Assembly (NCBI GenBank): GCA_027604665.1
Contig: JADGIZ010000606.1
Coordinates: 1 to 11,216 of the forward strand
Length of the DNA: 11,216 bases
Direction: 5' to 3'
Origin: Polyrhizophydium stewartii
Lineage: Eukaryota; Chytridiomycota; Chytridiomycetes; Rhizophydiales
Under the pieces are notes generated by a model that was not told where the DNA came from, searched no databases, and was given only the letters and a program-made list of their open reading frames with translations. Position numbers and translations under genes: made by a program. Shown here in pieces: positions 1-8,000 of this stretch. The number at the start of each line of letters is the position of its first letter. The stretch's first letter is position 1.

Positions 1-1888
1 CGCCCGCCGCGTCCACCCCGACAAAGTACGCGCTGCGCGCCTGTCAGCCCGCTGCCAAGCGCGTGCCAAGCCGCCTGCCACATGCCGGCGCGCCAGCGCA
101 CACGCACCGCGCGCTCTCGGCCGCCTGCTGCGGCATCCCCGCCACGACCCGGACCAGCAGCCGCCTGTCATCGCCCGCGTCGGCGCCCGAGCTGCCCTCG
201 CCCGCCGCCCCGCCCACGCCGCTCTTGTCAAGCCGCGCAAGGAAGGCCCGCTCCGCCTCGACCGCCTCGGCGCTGAGCCCCGCCTGCGCTCCCGCGTCAG
301 CCCGCCCGCTCTCATCTGCTCGCCCACGCATCCGCTGCATCGGCGGGTGCAATCGCAGCCCATGGCATCGGCACCACCTTGGTCTCGATCGCCTCTTGCA
401 GCGCCCGAACAATCGCCTCCATCCCTGCCAGCCTCGCCTCACACGCCTTGTGGAGCAGCGGGTCCAGCCGCACCGCCCGCCGAGCGTCCTCGGCCGCCTC
501 CTCAAAGTTGTCAAACGTCATCTGGAGCAGGCTGCGGTTCCAGAACGCATCCGGGTTGCGCGACGTCGGCGACTGGCACCCGCCCGCGCGCAACCAGTGT
601 CAGCATCCCATATTCCCGCCCAGCCGGGCTCAACCGCCGCAACTTGCAATCCGCATCAGCGCCGCGAGCGACCGCTTGAGATCCTGCGCGTCCATCGTGA
701 TCTGGAATCCGCTCCGCAGATACGCCATGCCGATGCCGACTGTCCGCCCGCAACTCATATCAGCGTCAGACCAACCGCATCATCCTCGTCTCTGCTGCCA
801 CTCACACCACGCATCCTCGCAGTTGACGTCCAGCGCGAGCGCCTCCTTGTACTTGGCCAAGGCCTCGTCAATGCCCTTCTTTGCTGCACCCCCAGAATCG
901 ATGCTGCTCAGCGCCGCACCGCATGTCTGGTCGCGCAGCGAGCACAACTCACTCGGGTCGAGCATCCGCAGCGTCGTGCCCAGCATCCAAATGCTCTTTG
1001 CATTCGCACCCTGCTCAATCGCCATCTCAAACGAGTACCGCGCGAGCTCAAAGTCGCCCTTCTCCCAGTAGCACCCGCCCAGCATGTTCCACGCCTCGAC
1101 GTTGCTCGGGTCGAGCTTGACGCTCCGCGCCAGATTCATCTCCGCCAGAGGGTGGTACTGCCCAAACACGCTGTACAGCCGCCCGCGCAGCAGGTGGTAC
1201 CCGGCCTGCTGCTGCGGCGACAGTGTCGGATCAAACTCGTGCGTCGACTGCACCGACAGCCGCGGCAGATCCGGGCCGAGCGCTGGGATCGGCTGCGGGA
1301 TCGCCGAGCTCGCCCGCGCTGCCGTGTCTCAAATGTCAGTCGGTCGCTCTCCACAGGTCGCTGGCCCATCCCGCCGCGCTGTCAAGGCCGCCAGTGCATC
1401 CCGCGGCGCCGAGCAGCGGCGGACTCACCCTTTCCCGCCACGGGCTTCTTGAGCGGCGGCGTCGTCAGGGCGTTGAACCGGCGGAGGACGTGCTCGACGC
1501 ATGTCCGGACAACGGCCGCCTTGAGCTCGACGACCCGCGACACACCGTCGCCGTCGCCTCCGTTGTCGCCGCCAACAGCTGCTCCGTCCGCCGCAGCGCC
1601 CTCTCGAGCCGCGTCCGCACCAGCGGCACCGGGGCTGCTGCTCGCGCCTGCGGTCGCAACCGCAGCGGCGTCGGCGGCCGCCTCAAAGAACCCGTCGCGC
1701 ACGTCCTCGACCGCGTCCACGAGCTGCCGCAGCTCCCTGGCGAACTTGGCAAAGTCGAGCGACGGCGTCGTGTGCTTGGGCGAGCTCGTGGGCGTGAGGC
1801 TCACCACTCGCTCGACCATGGCACGTGCCCACGCGGGCAGCGGCGTCGTCGGGCTGCCGCTGCCGGTGGTCTGCGGGCTCGCGAGCAT
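1..1888 (-). CDS. TTC5: TTC5/STRAP-like TPR and OB-fold protein, six exons, 3' end beyond window
   Basis: Homologue of tetratricopeptide repeat protein 5. In animals TTC5 (STRAP) is a p300 cofactor in stress responses and binds the N terminus of nascent tubulins at the ribosome, triggering tubulin mRNA decay. Phase-consistent exons on the minus strand: 1888-1429, 1318-806, 739-648, 572-378, 283-108, 32-<1 (489 complete codons to the edge). Residues 53-69 (LRQLVDAVEDVRDGFFE) match the family's N-terminal helix. Residues 70-115 are an Ala/Gly/Asp-rich disordered insert. TPR units follow around 194-250 (KLDPSNVEAWNMLGGCYWEKGD), 315-355 and 361-410 (NPDAFWNRSLLQ, like the animal NPDLHLNRATL). From about 460 (LLVRVV, then YFVGVDAAG) the C-terminal OB-fold begins. 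The start at 1888 is chosen because an in-frame ATG at 2059 would add 57 unlike residues and leave only 9 bp to the divergent gene. The protein is longer than human TTC5 (about 440 residues) because of the N-terminal insert. Family assignment rests on remembered alignment, not a search. Confidence 0.85.
33..107 (-). other. TTC5-like intron 5 (75 nt)
   Basis: The donor is GTGCGT at 107 and the acceptor is GCGCAG ending at 33, both phase 2, so the split codon gives Arg479. A CTGAC element lies just upstream of the acceptor. Splicing joins PQQAAESAR to AYFVGVDAAG, which aligns with the OB-fold of TTC5. The alternative acceptor ACAG a few bases upstream is out of phase with this donor. Confidence 0.65.
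284..377 (-). other. TTC5-like intron 4 (94 nt)
   Basis: The donor is AAG/GTGGTG at 377, phase 0, and the acceptor is GAGCGCAG ending at 284, also phase 0. A CTGAC branch-like element sits 12 nt before the acceptor end. Unspliced, the reading frame stops near 312. Splicing joins EAIETK to AGLSAEAV. A second in-phase donor, GTGCCG at 374, would add one Val. Confidence 0.7.
573..647 (-). other. TTC5-like intron 3 (75 nt), probable GC-AG intron
   Basis: The acceptor TGCCAG ending at 573 is the only AG in the right place and enters the NPDAFWNR exon in phase 0. No GT in the preceding exon end is in phase 0. The sequence ATT/GCAAGT at 647 is, and GCAAGT is the classic donor of GC-AG introns. A GCTGAC branch-like element precedes the acceptor by about 30 nt. 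Confidence 0.65.
740..805 (-). other. TTC5-like intron 2 (66 nt)
   Basis: Canonical donor GTGAGT at 805 and acceptor GGACAG ending at 740, both phase 1. CTGAC and CTGAT lie inside. Splicing creates DAWFGIGMAYL, which matches the animal TTC5 sequence SWYILGNAYL in the third TPR. Confidence 0.85.
1319..1428 (-). other. TTC5-like intron 1 (110 nt)
   Basis: Canonical donor AAGG/GTGAGT at 1428, phase 1. Acceptor ACGGCAG ending at 1319, phase 1, with the branch-like sequence CTGAC about 20 nt upstream. It separates the N-terminal helix exon from the TPR exon, and the spliced frame is open throughout. Confidence 0.8.
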
Positions 1889-2068
1889 GTCGCTGTCGTC
1901 GTCAATGTTGTGTTGGTCGGAGTTGGCCCCGCGTTGGGAAAGCTTGCGCGGGCAGCAGATGCAGAACGACGATGACGATGGCGGGAAAGGCCCAATGTGT
2001 CTGAGCGCGCACTTTGTGCGGCCTTGCGGCTGCAGATTTGGAAAGAAGGCTTTGCCCAAACTGCCACC
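1889..2068. promoter_or_regulatory. Divergent promoter region between the TTC5-like and coiled-coil genes
   Basis: These 180 bp separate two start codons facing away from each other, so both promoters or 5' UTRs must fit here or overlap. It holds a CCAAT box at 1992-1996 and GGCGGGAAA at 1980-1988, an exact E2F/MBF-type element (reverse complement TTTCCCGCC). No TATA box was seen. An ATG at 1995 opens a 29-codon reading frame ending at 2084, which overlaps the main start of the plus-strand gene at 2069. Motifs this short occur by chance in GC-rich DNA, so the element calls are tentative while the divergent arrangement is solid. Confidence 0.6.
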
Positions 2069-5000
2069 ATGTGGTCGCTGCTGAATCTGCTGCAGGGCGA
2101 GGACGCCCGCGGCAGTGCGGCGGCAGATCAGAGCAAGGCCCCGCCGCCGCGCTCGCCGCAGGCCCCGCCGCAGGCACCGCTGGTCGCCAGGCCGCAGTCG
2201 CCCGCCGTCAAGCCGCGCTCCTCGTCGCTGGCCGCCAACGCCGCGGCATCGCCGGCCTCGAGCCCTCCCTCGCGCCTGGTCGACCCAGTTGGCTGCGCCT
2301 CCGAGGACGCCGCCCGCTCGCGCTCCAGCGAGCGGCTGGTTAGCACCGCATACGGCCGCACCGGCAGCCAGCCGCCCGATGATCGCTCGCCCGCTGCATC
2401 GCAGCCCTCATCGTCCGCGCCGCAGCCGCCGATTATTTCCGACCGCGCCGCCTTTGTCGTCGAGACGGTGGCATCGCTGCCAGACATCACCGTCACCGAC
2501 TTTACCGAGATCGATCTCGAGGACAGCCAGAACCGCGAGGTCGCCTGCGAAGCTGGCTCAAATGCCGGGAGTGCTGATGTCTCTGCGCCGCCCTCGCCGC
2601 GCGGCGCTTTTGCCGAGGCCGATCTGCCTAGACCGCCGTCGCCGCTTCTCTTTACGCCCGTTGTCGAGGCCGCGTCGCTGCTGTGGCCCGAGTCGAGCGG
2701 ATACGGCGCAACCGCGGCAAGCAGCGCGAGCCCAAAGAGCGGCTTTGTGACCGCGCCGTCATCCCCATCTGTCTCTGCAGCAGGTCCGTGCTGCACCTGA
2801 TGCACCCATGTCTGCTCCGCGACCGGCTGCTGACATGGCCAGCCGCCGCAGATGTGTTCCAATCCGAAAAAGCGCCGACGGCGCCGACCCACGCCGCTCA
2901 GGAAACCGCCATCGCAGAGTCCCATCCGCCCGCGGCCAGCGACCAGGCCGACGGCATCGCCGGCGTGTCCAACAGCCTCTCGGCCGCGCTGGTTCTGTGC
3001 GTCGACCATCTCCGCGCGCGGGCCGAGAGCGCTCGCAAGGCCCCGCGGCGCCGCTCGCGCACGGTCGACGATCTCGACACCATCGATGCCAAACGCGTCG
3101 AGAGCATCATCACGCTCTCGCTCGCCGACGACCTTTCGCGCACATCCGAGACTCTGACGCACATTGCGCGCGACTCGCGGTGGTCGGCTGCCTCCAACCG
3201 TGCTTCGGTCGCCGTCGCCGAACCAAAGGACGACGCTGCGCAGCTTGATGCTGGATCTGATGACGCCTTTGCGCCGCAGGCTCTCGTGAAGCTTGTGATG
3301 CGGAACAGCGCCGCGAAAACTCGCCCAAGCCCTCTCGAGTCTCAGTCCTCGCAGGCTGACGTGGCGTCAAGGATTGCGGAGCTCGAAGCCTGTATCGCTC
3401 GGCTCGAGGCACAAGCCGAAGCTGAGCGCAGCCAGCATGCATCGCAGCTGGCCAGCCTCCAGACAGAGATGCACGAAAAGGTCTCGGCCGCTGCTGACGC
3501 CGCTGCTGCTTCCACTGCCGACCTCGAGAGCAAAGTTGCCACGCTCACGCTTGAGCGAGATGCCGGCCGCGCCACGGCCGCCAGGCTCGTCGCCGATCTG
3601 GCCGACAAGGAGCGCGTGATCCAGGACACGGCGGCGTCCAATGCACTGTTGGCCGTCGAGCGCGGTCGGCTCGCCTGTGATCTCGAGGCGTCGCAGGCCA
3701 TGCTGCACGACGCGCAAGGTGTCATTGTGAGTCTGCAGCAGGGCAAAGCTGAGGCAGAGGAAACCGCCGCGAAGCTCGAGTGTCGTGTGAAGGATCTTGA
3801 GTCGGCCAACCAGCAGGCCGTCGAGCGAGGCGACGAGCTGGAGCAGCACAACGCTGTGCTTCAGTCCAGAATCGAGAGCCTGGAAGCCCAGGCGATCGCC
3901 GCACAGCGGGCTCCGGCGAGCACGCAAGAGGGGGAGGACGCCCCCGCCACCGCAGCCCCGCTGAAGCTCGAGCACGCCGAAGCCGCCGAAGCCGCCGAAG
4001 CCACCGCCGCGGCCGTGCGCGACTTTGAAATCACGCTGCGCGAGCTCGTCATTGCCCAAGAGCGCATCCGCTACCTCGAGACCGAGTACATGCAGCGCAA
4101 CGACGAGCTCATGGAGCTCACGGTGCAGTACGAGCAGAAAGGGTGCCAGATTGCCGAGTTCCACGAGGAGCTGGCCAAGCATGACCAGCTCTTTGCGGCC
4201 GTCGTTGCAAGGCTCGAGTCCAACGAGGCACAGCGCGAGCAGGCTGTTGCTGAGCTTGAGTGTGTGCGGGCGTCGGAGCGTGAGGCTGTCGAGGCTGCAC
4301 GCCAAACGCAAGCGCGCGTCGAGGAGCTTGAGAACAGCGTTGCCAAGGCTGTCGAGGAGCGCGACTCGCTCGTGGCGTCGAACGTCAAGGCTGTGGCCGA
4401 TGCCAAGCAGGCTGCGGCTGATCTTGATGCTGCGCGTGCCAAGATTGACGAGCATCTTGCCCAGCTCAAGCGGTGCCACGCCAAGATCAAGGAGCAGGCG
4501 GCCAAGATCGAGACTGAGCGTGCTGCGGCCAAGGCGTGTGCCAAGGACTCAGAGGACGCCAAGGCCATGCTTGCTGAGCGCGATGCTGGGCTTGCCCAGG
4601 CGCGCGAGTGCGTTGATGCCAAGAGTGCCGAGATCGCTGTGCGCGAGGAGAAGCTGCAGGCACAAGCCGTGCAGATCAGCGAGGTGTCGGCTCGCGTGAG
4701 CGAGCTCGAATCGCAGCTTGCGTCCAAGGAAGAAGAACTCGCCGGTAAGGCCGTGCAGATCAACGCACAGGCCAAGGAAATCGACTCGCTCAAGGTCGAT
4801 ATCGCTGGCAAAATCGACAAGATCAAGAAGTGCGGCGCAAAGATTGCCTTGCAGAACGAGGTGCTTGCAAGAGAAAAGGCAAAGGAAGCTGCCTTGCTCG
4901 ACGAGATCGAGTCGCTCAAGCAAGCTGCTCAAACTCACAAGTCCGAGTCCGAGTCTGTAGTTGAGCAGGTCAAAGTGCTGACGGCCCAGATCGCATCCCA

Positions 5001-8000
5001 CGACGAGGAACTCGACCGACGCGCCTCGGGGATCATTGAGCTCGAGCAGTCGCTCGATGCCGGCAGGAAAGAGCTGGACAACTGCCGCGCCAAGCTTGCG
5101 CTCCAGGACAAAGAGGTCGAAAAATGCCGGTCCAGGATCGAACAGCAAGGAAAAAAGCTGCATGAGACACATACGAAGATGCAGGCCCTGCACGCAGCCA
5201 AAACCTTGCTCGAGAAGAATGTCGGCGAGCTTGAATCAGCCAATTCACGGGCCGAAGCTGCTGCCGCCGAGGTTGCCAAAGAGCGCGACTCGCTCGTGGC
5301 GTCGAACGGCAAGGCTGTGGCTGATGCCAAGCAGGCTGCGGATGATCTCGAGGCTGCGCGTGCAAAGATTGACGAGCATCTTGCCCAGCTCAAGCGGTGC
5401 CACGCCAGGATCAAGGAGCAGGCGGCCAAGATCGAGACTGAGCGTGCTGCCGCCAAGGCGTGTGCCAAGGACGCAGAGGACGCCAAGGCCATGCTCGCTG
5501 AGCGCGATGTTGGGCTTGCCCAGGCTCGCGAGTGCGCTGATGCCAAGAGTGCCGAGATCGCTGTGTGCGAGGAGAAGCTGCAGGCACAAGCCGTGCAGAT
5601 CAGCGAGGTGTCGGCGCGCGTGAGCGAGCTCGAATCGCAGCTTGCGTCCAAGGAAGAAGAACTCGCCGGCAAGGCCGTGCAGATCAATGCACAGGCCAAG
5701 GAAATCGACTCGCTCAAGGCCGAAGCCAGCGACACTGCCATGTCGCTCGAGTCCCGCGATTCACAGATCAGCGATCTGACATCCCAGCTCGCCGACGCCG
5801 GTGCCCAAATCGACTCGCTCACATCCCAGCTCGACACACTCACCAACAAACTCGCCGAGACGCGAGAAGAGCACAGCGCAATCAAGGGCATGCTCGAGGC
5901 CCAGATGCGTGAGATCAGCAACCTTCTTGCCGAGAAATCGTGCGAGATGGTCGAGCTCCAAGAGCGCTTCAGCACCGCCGACGGCCACCGCGCCAGGCTC
6001 TGTAAGCGTATTGCATCGGCTGCAAGACGGATCACGTTGGCTGGCGAGGTGCCGCCGATGCCTGGCGTGCCCGAGCTGCGGGTCGATATGGCCCCGGACG
6101 GACTGGATGCCGTTGAGAGCGTGCCGGACGAGGCGAGCGGGCTGCAGGACGTCGAGGAAGAGCGCGAGCAGCGGAATGGTGGTACAACGACGGATACCGA
6201 GTCGTCCTCTGCCGACGACAGCCGTAATGACAGCGAGATCGGGGTCGAGGATGCAGACGACTTGTCGCCCTCCCAGGCGGAACAGAGCCAAAACGGCGGG
6301 TCTGACGTTATATACGCGTATGAGAGCGCCAGCAACGTCGGCGCGGACGAGCAGCAGCGCGCGAGCGAGGCCAGCACCGTGCCCGACGACGGCGACGGTG
6401 CCGACGGCGATGCACAGGGATCTTTGATGCAACGTTGTCCAAGCACCATTGTGCGCGACCACACCGAGGAAGCGGCCGATCCTGCCACCAAAGCCCGCAT
6501 CTCGATGCCGCGCGGGTCTGTACCCCTGCTGCGTGCACGCCGCCGACAGCCCGCAGCCGAGAGCATCGAGGGATCGCTTGCACTGCTGGACCAGATCGAG
6601 GCCGAAGTGGCCGAAGCCCGCGCGCGCGCGGCCCAGGTCTCAGCCGAGGCTGCCGAGGAGGTGCAGATGTTCCGCGAGCGGGTTGCCTTGCTCGAGACCG
6701 CACTTGATGCGAAGCAGCAGTCTGTGCACGATGTCGAGGAGCAGCGCGAGACGCTCAAGGCGGACTTGGAGCGTGAGGCTGCCAGGGTTGCTGCGCTGCA
6801 GGGAGACCTCGCCAAGGCGATGGCAGAGCTCAGTGAGTCGAGCAAGATGGCTGATGGTCTGCGCGAGCAGATCGCAAGCGAGCAGAGTCATGTTGCGATG
6901 CTCGAGTGCAAGGTTGCGGGGATCCAGAGCCAGTCTGACGGGCTTGCTGCCAAGCTCATGGAAACAAAGCGGCAACACGTTGATGCAGTTGGCAAGCTCA
7001 GTGATGCACTCGCTGCGGCCGAGGCGGCTGCCGCTGCAGCTGCCGAGCGAGCCGAACGCAGCAAAGCTGAGCTTGCCGAGAAGCTTGACGGCGCAGTCGA
7101 CAGCCTCAACATCGCAGTCACCAGGCTTGAAGACGATCTCCGCGAGACGCGGGACAAGGCGGCCGCCGCGGCTTTGGCGAGCGGCGCCGAGATCACGTCG
7201 CTCAGGAAGCAGCACCTCGATGCAGAGACGCAGCTGCAAGTCTGCAGGGACCTGCTCGACGGCGCCGAGCAGGTGGTGTCTGATCTTGCCATCCAGGCTG
7301 GGCTCGAGGACATGCTGCGCGAGAATCTCGAGGCCAAGTCTCACCAGCTTGTCGTCGCGCACACGCACATGGGCAATCTCGAAGCAGCGTGCGCGGCAAG
7401 CAAGCAGCGCGTCGCACAAATCCAGGCCGAGCTCGATGCGGCGACTCTGCATGCGCGGGATACCGCTGCCGCAGGCCTCGTGCATCAAGCACTGGCTGAA
7501 GTCGCGCTGGACAAGCTCGCGGCGGAGAGGCGGTGTCACCAGATCGCGCAGCAGGTTGCCGACGCGCGGCGGTCAAGGCTGCACGAGATGGCGAATGCGC
7601 TGGCGGACGTCCAGGACCAGCTGGCCGACACGCGCGCCGTGGTGTCACTGCAGCTCAAGAGCGCCAGCGACAGCGCCAACGTCCACGGCAAGCTCGACGA
7701 CATCATGGCGCGGCTCGATGCGCAGCGGCAAGCGGACCGAGACACCATCATGCAGCTCAAGGAGGCCAATGCCGAGTTGCAGGTCACAACCGTCGAGCTC
7801 ATGGAGCGCGTTGCAGCGCACGCCGGCGAGCTGGGCAATCTACGGCGCGAGTACGCCACGCTCGAGGCGAGTCGGCGTTCTGAGCAGATCGAGCATGACG
7901 TGTCCATGGAGCGCGCCGAGCAGGTGCGGGAGCGTCTCACGCGCGAAGCGAGCGTGCTCGAGGCCCGTGTCCGCGAGCTCAAGGCTGAAAACGCACACCT

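Noticed and set aside
1889..2059. N-terminal extension of the TTC5-like protein from ATG 2059
   Set aside because: It would add 57 residues unlike the family and leave only 9 bp between divergent start codons. The ATG at 1888 is more economical.
1997..2068. In-frame extension of the giant gene from GTG 1997
   Set aside because: A GTG start is improbable in a nuclear eukaryotic gene, whereas 2069 has an ATG in a strong GCCACC context.
63..2084. 673-codon open frame on the plus strand across the TTC5-like gene
   Set aside because: It is the antisense shadow of minus-strand exons that show TTC5 similarity and phase-matched introns. Its product is a Pro/Arg/Ser-rich jumble without domains, as expected where stop codons are scarce.
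4935..6845. 636-codon open frame on the minus strand within the coiled-coil region
   Set aside because: Ser/Ala-rich antisense shadow of GAG/GCT/CTC-rich coiled-coil codons. It mirrors the internal duplication, so its repeats are not independent evidence.
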